From Ophiosphaerella korrae (Eukaryota; Ascomycota; Dothideomycetes; Pleosporales; Phaeosphaeriaceae), in NCBI GenBank assembly GCA_028456385.1, contig JALNQF010000009.1:124001-188000 (forward strand): 64,000 nucleotides of DNA. The letters are read 5' to 3'. The first letter of the stretch is position 1. Every line of letters starts with the position of its first letter. The notes under the pieces were generated by a model that made no database searches, was not told the DNA's origin, and was given only the letters and a program-made list of their open reading frames with translations. Below, one piece after another: positions 33,552-44,717 of the stretch. Position numbers and translations under genes: made by a program.

Positions 33552-34941
33552 TATGTGCAGTATATTGTGTATTGAATCTTAAGGAAACTTCCAATAACCT
33601 CACTAGAAAAATTAAAAAGTTGATAGTCATTTTCAGACCTAGATATGGTAAATTTGATTTTCAATAATATCCTCAAATAGTCCAGATTACATCACTTAGC
33701 TTGCTACTAGCCTGTAGCTTCATTGATGCACTACCGAAACGCATTGTTGTTACACTTGATAGTTGTGTGACCTATTAGGAGAACTGAGAATGGAATATGA
33801 GACAAGAGGGTACATAAAACGGTGGTCTATGTACACTAATGATAATCAAACCAGCATTTCGTCGTTTATCAGTTAAATTTGATAATACCAAGTCAATGAT
33901 ACATTCGTTATTGGTCCAGTAATATAAGTCAATTTTTAGCAACTACAAAATTTACGGTCAAGTGCATCCATCTTTCGGGTTATTAGTTTCTTGAATCTTC
34001 GAAATAACCTTCCCACAAAAGGGTTAACGAGAAGCGCAAGAAATAGTAAGACGAACATTCTTCAGAACAAATACATCGAGCAGTATTCAAAGCCACATGT
34101 AGAAACTATTCCGCAAATAAGCATCGGACTGACGCTGCTTAAGGTATTGTTGGCCAAGATAAGCATATAAATACCTTGTTGTGGTATTACGATCAAAGTC
34201 TCCAACTATGGAAATTGTAAATTTCACTACCGGCTCAGCATTATAAAATTTCATTACCAGAGGCTGAATTTCAGGAGTTACAGTAGAAGCCCTTATCAAA
34301 TAGCCCTCGGCTTTGAAAGATTTGGTACGAACGTTCAGAGGCAAGGGCCTGACTTGACTCAAGACCGTACGTGCATTCTTCTTGAACAAATTGCACCCGT
34401 CGCCAGGACGGTGTTATTATTCGGTACAGAAGTTTGAAGACAGCTCGGTCAAATACCCATCCCACGCGGCTCGGGCATGTCAGACAGTACCACCTCAAGC
34501 CCGACAAGCTTGATTCGTCCCGAAATCCAGAGCCCTGGTCATAAGCTGTCGTTCACGCACTGAGAACTACAGCAATGCGCCGAATCATCCAATAAGCGGT
34601 GGTTATTTGCGGCCCATTCTACATGCATAACCCGGCTAAAAAGTAGTGAAGCATTGTGTGCGCCGATGTTGTGACGTTATCAGTTTCAGGCTCTTCGGCC
34701 GGAGTCTCGATCACCGCATCATATCGACAAGTAATTTCTGTGAGCGCGCGGCTACACGATGGTTATTATGGTGAAGACAGTATATATTCGCCGAGGGGCT
34801 CGCTGGATTGTGTTTGATAATTCAAATCAGTTACTTCATTCGTTCATTTCTTACTTTCACTCACTTACTTTCATTGCGCTAGTCGCTCTTTTTGTGCAGG
34901 ACACTCATTTAGTTCAATTTTTTTGTTTCCAATACTAAAAA
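33552..34941. other. AT-rich spacer before the secreted protein gene
   Basis: No gene was recognised. A minus-strand frame at 34087-34389 has a stretch resembling protein sequence but no family I know and no ATG context. Confidence 0.45.
34781..34787 (+). promoter_or_regulatory. TATA-like element TATATAT
   Basis: TATATAT lies about 155 bases upstream of the ATG at 34942 of the secreted protein gene. It is supported by motif and position only. Confidence 0.35.
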
Positions 34942-35335
34942 ATGAAGTTTAATTCTGCTCTTATCGTGCTTAGCCTCGGGGCCTTTAGCAGCGCACGCGT
35001 CCTGGACACTCGCCAGGCCAACTCGCAAACCTTCACCGGCGCCCTCGGTGGCATCGCAGCAACACCAATTGTTAACTCTGGAAATGCGGCCCGCCCATTC
35101 CAGGTCAAGGGAGATACCTTTGTGAATCTTGGGGCTGCGCTACAGAGGAGCTGCGATCAGCAATTCAATGCATGCGCCAACGCGGCGAACGGCGGAAATG
35201 CTAATCTCTCGACGCAGCAGTGCCAGACGCAGAAGAGTAAGTCAGCCAAATAATTACAAGATGCGTATTGACGGTGATTCAGCTGCATGCTCGGCAGCAG
35301 GTGCGACAGCTCGTCGCTACAGGCCTCGTGGTTAA
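34942..35335 (+). CDS. Small secreted protein, 115 residues
   Basis: Two exons, 34942-35236 and 35283-35335, with a 46-base GTAAGT...CAG intron. The N-terminus MKFNSALIVLSLGAFSSA is a textbook signal peptide and is followed by RVLDTRQ, a possible propeptide site. The mature part holds FTGALGGIAATPIVNSGNAA and FVNLGAALQRSCDQQFNACA. Three cysteines lie in the main exon and a fourth is added by exon 2. I recall similar secreted proteins in many plant-associated ascomycetes, often of unknown role. The gene is intact at the edge of an AT-rich region, the usual setting for effector candidates, but nothing here shows such a function. It converges with the broken SSU1 gene. Confidence 0.85.
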
Positions 35336-35545
35336 GCGATCGTAAGGCGTACGATTATATGTAGCCACAAAGGTTAGGGTTACGGTTAACGATTATGAGC
35401 TGTTCTGTCTTTATAGTCCCTTTTTTTTGTAAGATTCTACAGCAATGTAAAGATATACTCTGTGAAATTCGAGATTTATGAACTGCTTCGTTGCTTCGTG
35501 AATTTCTTCTCCCTGGAAGAATATGCATACGATTCAACTCCTGTA

Positions 35546-36929
35546 TCAAGCATTTTCATTTCCTGCTGTATTAGGTTCGAAATTATCATCCTTCTTTGGG
35601 AGATTCTTCAGGCAGGGTGCATTGAACAACCTGCCATTCCAAGCCCCTTTCGCTGTTCCTGCAGCGACCACACACCAGAGTAGTATGACAGCGACCGCGA
35701 AGATTGTGCCAAAAACCTTGAAGAACAAGCTGGGAAATATTCTGGCAAACTCCATCGTCGAGAGTGCTATGACACCCAACGGGAATGTAAAGTCCCACCA
35801 ACCCATGTTGAATGGGAAGGGGCGTGACTTGTAAATTGACGCAAGTGCAAAGCATAACCAAGTCAGACCAAACACCCACATGATGAGGGCTATGAACACG
35901 CCCATGGTGAAGAAGATGTCACTAGCTACAGGGAGATCTGAGAAGAACTGTGTTGCTGGAAAGACCTGACGACTGACATGACCAAGATATGTAATAGAAT
36001 ACCCACCCATGCCCAGCGGACCCAACGGCAAGAAGGAGGAGACGACAATTTCTCGAGGGGGCAGCTTGTAAAGCGCGAGTCGCGTGTAGTACATGACCAG
36101 CACCTTCATGGCCAGGGGAGTTGCCATACCCCACATAATATAGGATGCAAGTATCGTACCAAGAGAATTCCCCGGATCAGGGAGGTGCTCAGCAACCCTG
36201 GCGTCAGTGCCAGCCGCAACGATAGAAGCAGCAATAGGGAGCAATTGAGCAGCCGTGATGCGATCCAGAGCCTGTCGGTGGGATGCTGATATCAATAAGA
36301 CCGTGAGGGAGATAGTTACTGCAACTGCAACCACCGAGTCAATCATCCAACAAACCCAAGCAAACGTAATAGCCCAGGGCCCCCAGTATGGAATACACAG
36401 CGAACACCAGGCTGAAATGAGGGTGGCGAATCCCATAGGTATCGTCCCAAGAAACAAAGAATTGACACTGTCTGCAATCATGACCGTCCAGATCTCAGGA
36501 TAGACCGTGTATCGAAACACAGAGATAGAAAAGGTACATGTGAATAGCATAGCGTTGAGACCCAGGAACGTGACCGAGAGCCAATAGAGCTAGGCGGATT
36601 TGAATGGAATGGCTATAAGCAGCAGCGAAACGATCCCAGTGCCCATAGTCACGCTGAACCACGATGGCGAGAAATTCCGTACAATTCTGCGCCAACCGAC
36701 CTGGAACTAATCAATTTCGTGCCCTAAACAGCGATACAAGTACCAGAGTACATACGCCATATCTTGCCAGTCTTGTAGGTGTCTCAACATCCCAACTTGC
36801 TTCATTCAGTTTTGAAGAATTTTGCTTTCAATACTGCGACTTTGAGTGATTTGCCGAAACGCGATGTGCTGCCGGCGCAGCCAATGCCGGGTTATCAGAA
36901 GTGATGCGATCTAGCTCGTAGTCATCCAT
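35546..36929 (-). pseudogene. SSU1: SSU1-type sulfite efflux pump with two nonsense codons
   Basis: Exons 36929..36756 and 36700..35546 (intron 36701-36755) would form about 442 codons in one consistent frame. The protein is a TDT/SLAC1-family exporter: WRRIVRNFSPSWFSVTMGTG at the start of membrane segment 1, RYTVYPEIWTVMIADSVNSL, LGPLGMGGYSITYLGHVSRQ and GWWDFTFPLGVIALSTMEFA, with about ten membrane segments. Yeast Ssu1 exports sulfite. Two in-frame stops interrupt it: TGA at 36828-36830 after residue 33, and TAG at 36590-36592 after Lys-Ser-Ala in the first membrane region. Both can be explained by one C:G to T:A transition (Arg CGA or Trp TGG origin). A 45-base in-frame intron with a weak GTCGCA donor could remove the first stop, but not the second. 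Confidence 0.82.
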
Positions 36930-37811
36930 ACCCGTCGAGTAGTTGAATTGGCAGACGCAACCAGTGCTCCAAAACGTGTCCTTCCGTTGGAAAGACCTCT
37001 CCGGATAATGACGGCATAGTTGCCATCGCTACATCTGAAGCTAGAGTAGACTAACGGGATAACGTTTTTGGGCTTTTCTAACCCTGCGCACAGACTCATG
37101 AACGTCTTACTTCACCTCAACACCAAGATCCAATTATGCAGGAAGCCAATTTCTGTGGTTTGAAAGTTGTATGGCGACACGGTCGTCAAGCACGTTCTGT
37201 TACCTCTAAACGATCCTGGGCTCGAGGCTTCGTCAGGTCCTTCTTGCTCCGTGCTTTGCTCATTGAACTCTAATCACCCAGTTGATGCATTTACGTGATA
37301 GGTTGAGACACAATGGGATGTTCAGGTTCCTCGGTTTGCCTGTGGAGGTGCGGGACTATATGTCCAACTTAATTCTATGAGAAGAGCTATAACCCCATCC
37401 TCGCGCCGTCGTGGTCGTCACAGAGTTATTTGTCAAGAACTAGCTTCCGCTTGAAAGTTGCCGCCTCTTTTTGTTGGTTTGTCGGCAGATCCATTGTGAG
37501 TTCAAGGAAGCGATGCTGCAGATGGTTACTTCTAATCAATTGGGATATGAAATGATAGCTCCGCTTTATCAAGGTCAACTCCCAGCCTCCGAAATTCGGA
37601 GACATGAATCTATCAATCACATAATGGATTAACCAGAGCGTTAGAGAGCAATATTGATAGTCTCAAAGCGGTATTTATATGCTATACTTTCACTATCGCA
37701 TTTTTCCGTATCAACTCAATTCAGGTTGGCAAATGTAGAACATATTCATATAATTACATTAGACTATCAAGTTGCGAGTTGCAACAACTGCACAATGACT
37801 GTTTTCGCCAT
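36930..37811. other. Intergenic with a short F-box-like relic
   Basis: Near 37318-37380 the plus strand reads MFRFLGLPVEVRDYMSN, then a stop. This resembles the Leu-Pro-x-Glu-x-Arg start of fungal F-box-like proteins, but nothing continues it. No other feature was seen. Confidence 0.4.
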
Positions 37812-38880
37812 CTACGGGAGACAGGACAGGATTGGCTTCAACTTGTCAATAATCTGCTGCTGAACAGCAACATCATTCACAGTCGTCTTGTCATTTGCAT
37901 CTCCGGGGCTGATCGTCACGTAGCAGCTGCTACCCCTCAGCAAAATCACATCGGCCTCCCATGGTAGACGCGTGCTGCCACACCAGTTTGCGTCACGACC
38001 ACTGAAGAGACCAGTGTTGATACGGGTCAAAATATACTTGAATTGGCTCGGGTTGTTACACCTGTTATCCTCGACCTTGGGGAAGTTGACGTTGAGCCAT
38101 GTGTTGTCTGGTAGGTAAGGCTTTCCGCTGTTGATGATAGTCTGGGTGACGTTCAGGGCGAGATCAGCATAGACATTGCTATGCAGAGGCGTTGGTAAGT
38201 TCCATGCGGTAGGGTCACCAGTCTGGCCAGAGAAAGCGATGGCAGGGATCTTTGCTGTCTTTACGGCGTATGTTGCGGCGCCAACGGTTCCAGAGAAAGG
38301 CACCTGGACAGCAACATTTCCGCCTACGTTTGGTCCGGTTAAAGCGAGCTCAGGTTTCGCGCCATTCCAGAGTTTAGGGCCTGTGACATCGATTCCATTC
38401 TTGATTGAAGTAACCTATGGGGGGAGAGTCAGAAAAGGGTTGAAGTCATGCATACTGACTTCGTGTGATGGAACATACAGGGAAGGAGTTGACATAGTTC
38501 AAACGAGGATCGGTCGCATTTGCCCCCGTTGGTGGACTGTTAGGAGGACATGAAGCGTGGATACATCCATCAGAGCCGACAGTCGTGGGCGCAGCATCAG
38601 AAGATCCTAAAGCCATTAACCGCTTGATCAAAAAGGTCCATGAGGTCACCAACCGGTTCCAGATTTCTGCTCAGCGGGTGCCGAAAGCACAACCTCCTGT
38701 CCAGCCTTGGTCAAGACATTGAACAAAGTCCTACGCAAATCGAATCAACATCCACACCATTAATTCCTCAATCAATCCTCACCTCAGATTTGCCTCGGCC
38801 CACCCATCATCATTCGACTGCACGATACGCACACCCTGCACAAACGGCAGCCCCGCAGCAACAAGAAGACAAGCCCGCAT
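37812..38880 (-). CDS. SurE-like 5'/3'-nucleotidase (acid phosphatase), secreted
   Basis: Four exons (38880..38783, 38730..38654, 38606..38479, 38414..37812) give 301 residues; introns 38731-38782, 38607-38653 and 38415-38478. The N-terminus MRACLLVAAGLPFVQG is a signal peptide. The metal-binding aspartates lie in RIVQSNDDGWAEANLR, and the second SurE motif in LALTGPNVGGNVAVQVPFSG. A Ser-containing loop, VLSAPAEQKSGTGSS, and the C-terminal domain (WEADVILLRGSSCYVTISPG) complete the fold. SurE proteins are divalent-metal phosphatases acting on nucleotides and other phosphomonoesters; several fungal members are described as acid phosphatases. No lesion was seen. Confidence 0.9.
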
Positions 38881-39861
38881 TTTCACAACAGACAAATAGA
38901 CCAAAAATCGAGCTCACAACGAACGAAGCCCAACAACGACCAGATACCCTCCACCCAACCGGCCAGACCAGCGTTTATACCTGGCCATCTCCGACCGCAC
39001 ATGGGACCTCCTGTCATAAGCCCATCACAGCCACAGCAACAAGGCCCGCGCGCCGCCCTGCGTGAAACGTGCGGACCATGGAGCTCTGATTGAGCATGGC
39101 GTAGATGAGCGATGCTGGAAACAGGCGACTTTTGCGCCGTGAGTGGTCGTGGTGGTCGGGCGTGGCGACGGTTGTGGAGCGTCGTGCCACTAGCGGCTCG
39201 GCGGGCGCGCCTGGATCAGGCAGCAGCTCCTGCTGGGGTATTCACACGTGCGGTTTTGCAACGCGGGTATTTAGTGTAGAGGGTGGTACGGAGAATTGGG
39301 GTGTGTGCGTTTACAGGTGTTGTTGCACCTTCCTGTAGGGAGAAGTTTGGCGGGTATACGTTGGTTGATAGCGCTATTGCGTGGTGAGTCGTCCGTGAAT
39401 GGCAGGAATATCGATTGATTTGGCCCGAGGTTGGGAAATTGGTTGGAAATGGCTTCTAAAGGTTGTATGGGCATTGTGCTTGTGATTCACGCTGGGAATA
39501 GGTATCTATCATTGGACGGTGGTAAAGCGTAACGTTAAAAGTGGGTTTATTCTCTAAAGCATAAATCATGCTTCTAGAATCTCTAAAGCTCATTTCGAAC
39601 ATGCCATGGTACCTATTCAAGACTGGGTGTCGTTAGCCAACACAGGCCTCTGTCTGAAGTTTGTCAGCCCTGTGGTAGGCTGTGTTATTTACACTCCCCA
39701 TTTTCCTGTTATCCCATCTACTTTTCTATGGCCTTAAGCCACAGCCTACTTTGAGATTATCCAAATTTCCGTCACGACAGCTACCTGCTGCGTTCTGCTT
39801 TGTCACCAAGCCAATTTTGGCACTTCTCTTTGCATATCGTGAATTTGTTGGCACCCTTGGC
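38881..39861. other. Intergenic, no gene seen
   Basis: The left part is the promoter of the SurE-like gene. A plus-strand frame over 38640-39065 is opposite that gene and its promoter and is not protein-like. Confidence 0.5.
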
Positions 39862-40601
39862 TCACACCATGTGCGCTGGCTTCACGGGCTGTTGATAGTA
39901 TTCATTCGAGGCACCGCCCTGATAAGGTGGCAAATACTGGTTATGAAGCTCAACAGGCGCGATGCTCCGTGAATGGTATTCGGTATTCTGATAGTGTGGA
40001 GCGTTGTGGTATTCGGGCTGAGGCATGCCCACCGCCGCAGGATTATGTGTTGGAGCATACTGGCCACGCTGGGCAGCTTTCTTTGCGCGAGAATACCCAA
40101 TGGAGGAGTAAATGAGGAGACCGACAAATGTAGCGCTATGCATGGTTAGATATTGGCCAAGGCTGTATATACGGTGAAGAACTTACAAAACGAAGACGCT
40201 GAAGCCAATACCCACAGGGCTTCCCCCCCTTCCGATGGCGACAATGTCCATGATTAGGACTCCACCCCAAAAGCTGGTCTGGAAACAGTTCATCGTGAGG
40301 AAAGTTGCTGGCTTTAGCGCATCGCGCAGAAAGAGGACGATTGCCAGTATGTCAATCAGTAGCACAACAACAATGAACAGCATGAATATAACAACGGTTC
40401 TTGGAGGAGTCAGTATGGCTATAAATATGGAGCGCATTCAACGACTTACGCGATCGCAGGTTGGATGACATCTTTGATATTTTTAAGGCTGCGCAATGTG
40501 ATCGCATAAGCTGCGATGATGAATATCATAAGACATATTCGTACTATCCAGAAAGGCACAAGGACTCGCTTTTTCCAAATGGCTGGTGCTTGTACGGACA
40601 T
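39862..40601 (-). CDS. Four-transmembrane MARVEL-like protein
   Basis: Three exons (40601..40450, 40399..40187, 40135..39862) give 212 residues with introns 40400-40449 and 40136-40186. Four hydrophobic segments are visible: IVRICLMIFIIAAYAIT, TVVIFMLFIVVVLLIDILAI, FWGGVLIMDIVAIG and VFATFVGLLIYSSIGY. The cytosolic tail of about 70 residues is rich in Tyr, Pro, Gln and His. This layout is that of MARVEL-type fungal membrane proteins; the name rests on topology, not on a diagnostic motif. The frame and splice phases are consistent throughout. Confidence 0.8.
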
Positions 40602-41539
40602 GCTGCTGTTACTGCCGTTGTTGATGTGTTTGTGGTCGTTCGAGGCAGTACGCCTAGTGAGCACCTGCGTCTTCCCAGACTAGCGCCTTGACCCTTGACA
40701 GTATGAATAGTTGCTAGGTGTGTCGAAGCGCAAAGGGTGGTCTCGAAATGTTGGCCTGGGGAAAGTGGAGCTTATCTAGGTTGCTTATTAGCAGTGCGCC
40801 GTTGCTGCGCCCGCCACGGCTGGGGATGCTTGGTTCAGGGGAAAACGCCGTGTGGACGTCTTCCGAAACACGCGTTTGGCCCTGCACATCTTCATTTCCC
40901 TATCTTGCGCGGAGCCAGTGACGATGATAATGAACGACGTCATCAGTGGCAGCTGCAAACAACTGCGAAGGCAGAAAGCTATGAATGTGCTTGCGTTGCG
41001 AATTGAATTTTTGCTATTTTGAGCATGAGATGGGACCCGCACTACAGCCTCGAAGTTGCAGGGGCACAGGGGTGAAGCACGTGCCAGCCGTTATAGAAGT
41101 GTGGGCACCATCGGACGGGAGAAGGCAAGGGCGTGTGGCTGAAACGCAGGTTCGCTACGATCACTATCCACGCTATCCTGGGCTACTCCTTGTCCCAACA
41201 TTCTAGAAACCCCTCGCCACCATAATCTATCCTGCTTGGTTGGTTATTATAGGCTCCCCCTGTATCTCGAATGAAGACCCCTATCCCAAATGGCTACCTA
41301 TGTCGTCTTCAAGGGTTCAAGTATGCAGATCCAACGTCCAACTATGCCGTACGGAGGCACCAAGAGAAGGACAGGTTGATAACACACGTGATCCCATGCC
41401 AGGACCTCCAAGTCAGCTTGGCATGTTGGGCCGACAAACAAGTTTCCTGCTTGATGCATGACTCCAGCTGGGCCCCCCTCATTCTCTGGACATCTTGTCA
41501 ATGTTGATGCTGTTTGAAAGCAGTTCGCATAGCCGTTCT
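40602..41539. other. Intergenic, no gene seen
   Basis: The spacer lies between two minus-strand membrane protein genes. Short frames on both strands do not resemble proteins. Confidence 0.5.
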
Positions 41540-42771
41540 TCACTTCACTTTCCCACCCTCACAACCATACGCAGCATGCACAGGCCGCGGCAACATCGCC
41601 TCGCCATTCCCCCAACTCTCCAGACTCGACCCGCTCCTAGGCGTAGCCACCACCTCATCCTGCACATGAATCCTCGGCACCGACGTCCGCTCCTTTGAAA
41701 ATGCGTGAAAATGCATCGCCTTCGACACCGTCGATTGCACAGATAATCCGCTCGTGTGCACCGGCCGTCGAAAAGGATCTTCCAGCGCCCCACAGTCGAT
41801 AAAATCATCACCCCTATTTCTAGAATACGATCGTTTATGCTCAGTGCTGTCAGGATGGAAGGAAGGGGAGATGGAGCCGCGATGCACGGCGTTCGCTGAG
41901 CTGAATTTGCGTGCGACGATGTCATCAAGAACGGACTTGAAGTCGTCGAGGAAGATGGTGTCAGATGCACACTTGAAGACAAGGGCGAAGCGCCAGTACG
42001 GATTTATGCCGCTATTGATTGTGATCTTGGCCGCGCTGACGGCTGCGTCAGTGAGGAGGAAGGCGATTGAGAAGGCCATGCAGAGGAGCATGATGCCGAA
42101 GCGTGTGTTGATTCGGATCAAAGTCCATAGGTTGAAACTGTAGGTTTTTTTGATGGCGCTGATGAGTCGCCATGTGGTGAAGATCCACCATGGGTCGCGG
42201 AGTAGGGCTTCCCATGGTCGCATCTGGATATTCGCATCAGAGCCAAGAGAGTTGAAGTACGAGAAGTTGGACCACGCTTCAGCCACCCAGAATGGTTGAA
42301 CGCATATCAGAGATATGATAAACAGCCTCGATCCCCATTGAGGGAGAAAGGGTCGGATCTTTAGCCATGAGACCACATTGTGCAGTAAGTATGATATGAA
42401 GAGAAGGGTTGCGGTTGCAGATAGATACCAACCATAGGCAGGGTCACGGACAAAGATGAATGTGCCATGCCACATGGCGAGAACGAGCTTCGCGATATTA
42501 GTAAGAAACGGTAGGTGACAGGGTGATGGACAATCATCCCACTTGCCTCCAGGAGAATGAGTTTATGGAGCCATATGCCTGACCTGTAGTTGCAAAATAC
42601 AATCAAAACCAGAATGACGAGGCTTCCAACATTATAGCCTTGCGCCCATGCCTCGAGGTAACCCCCTTCAATACTCAGGCTATCTCTTGTTGGTGGTGAG
42701 GTCCGTGTAGTGACAGGCTCTGCGAAACGCTTTCCGAGGGCCAGCAATCCTATGTCAGTCGCGGGTGCCAT
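41540..42771 (-). CDS. Uncharacterised fungal multi-pass membrane protein, with a GC-AG intron
   Basis: Two exons, 42771..42547 and 42487..41540, give 390 residues. The intron 42488-42546 starts GCAAGT instead of GTAAGT and ends in a good branch (TACTAAT) and AG; this is the well-known GC-AG class. Splicing joins KLILLE to LVLAMWHGTFIF in frame. The first 275 residues hold about seven hydrophobic segments with fungal integral-membrane landmarks (FVRDPAYGWYLSATATLLF, PFWVAEAWSNFSYFN, RPWEALLRDPWWIFTTWRLI). Residues after about 275 form a basic, Ser/Arg-rich cytosolic tail. I recall such proteins as hypothetical across dothideomycetes, with no known function. Confidence 0.82.
42488..42546 (-). 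other. GC-AG intron
   Basis: The donor reads GAG|GCAAGT and the acceptor CGCGAAG, with TACTAAT as branch site. Reading through gives a stop before the second exon frame is reached; excision restores one continuous membrane protein. Confidence 0.8.
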
Positions 42772-43606
42772 TACTCCATAGCCTCGTGTCTGACGTCTTC
42801 AAAGAGCCTAAAATCTGAATCGTATGTCGATGCACGTTTTGCTTAGCGATACGTAAGTCCGTCTCTTAGCTTTGATTGCCGTTTGGTGCTTGCGCGTCGA
42901 TGTTGTTTCGAGGCCCACCGAAATTATCGAAAGGGAATATAAATGCAGTGGCAGCCAGGCTTTACATGTATCGCTTACGTGCCTGCCTAGTGGCGATCTT
43001 CGAATACAACCCTAGGGAGTGTGTCAGACGCCAAACCATGCCCCGTACAAAGGAGTGGCTCAGAATAGCGGTCGGTCGATCGGTATCAGCATGAGTGTCA
43101 TAGTTGCTGACCGCCATCCAGTCCTGTCGTCCAACGAGAAAGGTCTAAGTATATGTAACGTGTTTACCCAAGACAAGACTAGTTAATTTAGTGCCACATG
43201 TCTACCACGCTTGACAGTTGACTACGCAATCGAGCAAATGGTGGGATATGCAGGACAGGTCGCACAGCTGATGATGGACAATGATGCCAAATGAGGAAGG
43301 GGAGTGGCTAAGCGAATGATGGATGGCCTGATAAGCTGCAACCCTAAAAGGGCGTGCTTGATCTCTAAGAGGTCTTACTGCAGTTAAAAGATAGTGGTTT
43401 ATAGCCGGACGCAGAGTGGCGATGGTGAATTGTCTTACCTGCATTCATCGTGCTCGATGAGTCTGAGGGAGAGAGTGGGGCATAGTCGAAAGAGGGGTAG
43501 CTAGCACTACAACTCCCATACATGAGTTTATTTAACCAAGAATGAGGCTCATGGTATGCTTTCTAGACATGGCCGTCACGTATATTTACGAACAGTTAAG
43601 ACTGAA
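42772..43606. other. Intergenic, no gene seen
   Basis: Contains the promoter of the membrane protein gene and the 3' flank of the recycling factor gene. Nothing else was recognised. Confidence 0.5.
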
Positions 43607-44563
43607 TCACTGGCTCTCCAAGACCTTCTTCGCCCCATCACTAATCCTCTTGACCTCAGTATGCCCCTTCTTGACTACATCCTCCATCCTCTTCTTAGCC
43701 CTCTGTAAGTCATCTGGCAACACCTCCCGGTTCACCTCATACTTGCGCAGCCTCTTATTGTGTTCCTGCCTCGCTGTCTGAATCCATTTGTCTGCACGCT
43801 CAGAGGCCTTGATCGCGCTTTCTACAGCCGCGCGCCGCGACTCGCCTGTTGGTGGAGGTAATGGGACTTGTATAGTTAGAGGGGTAGAGGTCTCGGGGGC
43901 GAGCGGGGTGAGGGAGTGTGGGGATGCGGCTATGGCTGACGTTACGGGTTTAATATGCTATTGAGGTATTCAGTTAGTTTTGTTCGTGTGCAACTATGGC
44001 ATGGATGGTATTACGCTTTCTTCGCCGCAAATGACATTTAGCATGCGGCCTCGTGGGACAACTTGGGCTATGTCACCTAGCTTGACGCTTTGCTTGCCTT
44101 CGCCGGCGGTCCCGAGTTGCACGCTTAGTTTCTCGACGAGCTCGGGGTTGAGCTTGCCACCGCCTCGCAGTTGGCTCAGCTCGTGTGTGAGTTTCTCAAT
44201 TGCTTTAAGAACTTGTGCCTCCAGGCCGGAGACATCGTAAGCTTCGTCCGTGGGTGTGGGTTGCCCAGGGCTATTCACAGGTGGTGATGAGTCGGTTCGT
44301 GCATGTGCTTTGTTGGCTTTACCGGCTTTTTTATGAAGTGACGAGGTTATTGAGAAACTCCGTGAGGCGCCCAAAAGGCATCGAAGCTTGGGGGTACGGT
44401 GGGTAGCGCTATGAGCTGTCGTGTGAGCTTCATCGTGGCAGACGTATTCGGGCAAAACAACCTACATATTGCGACATGGCGATTCAATTGCTTTTGAAAC
44501 TACAGGAAATAGTCTTCCAGGGCTTAGACGTAGGGCTGTATTTGATATGGCTACTCGTGACAT
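43607..44563 (-). CDS. RRF1: Mitochondrial ribosome recycling factor
   Basis: Three exons (44563..44504, 44461..44015, 43957..43607) give 285 residues; introns 44462-44503 (42 bases, the shortest here) and 43958-44014. The main exon has no in-frame ATG near its start, so the leader is taken from a phase-compatible exon beginning MSRVAISNTALRLSPGRLFP, a reasonable mitochondrial presequence; this first exon is less certain. The recycling-factor body is clear: EAQVLKAIEKLTHELSQLRG, SVKLGDIAQVVPRGRMLNVI, SLTPLAPETSTPLTIQVPLP, SRRAAVESAIKASERADKW and the final helix up to RISDGAKKVLESQ. It should split post-termination mitochondrial ribosomes, the step after release factor 1 found elsewhere in this window. 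Confidence 0.88.
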
Positions 44564-44717
44564 GGCGATTGGCGTTTGCTTGGTTGGAGCTACCGACTGG
44601 CAGCCCCGGTACGGTAGCGGGATGGAAGAGCTTCACGCACAGGCCACAAACCCTACTTTTGTTGGTCCCATATTTCTTTGTGTTATCCTCCCACCCCCTT
44701 TTGAAATTTTGAATGAT

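Noticed and set aside
36784..36828. 45-base intron removing the first stop of the SSU1 relic
   Set aside because: Weak GTCGCA donor, and the second stop in a conserved membrane segment remains.
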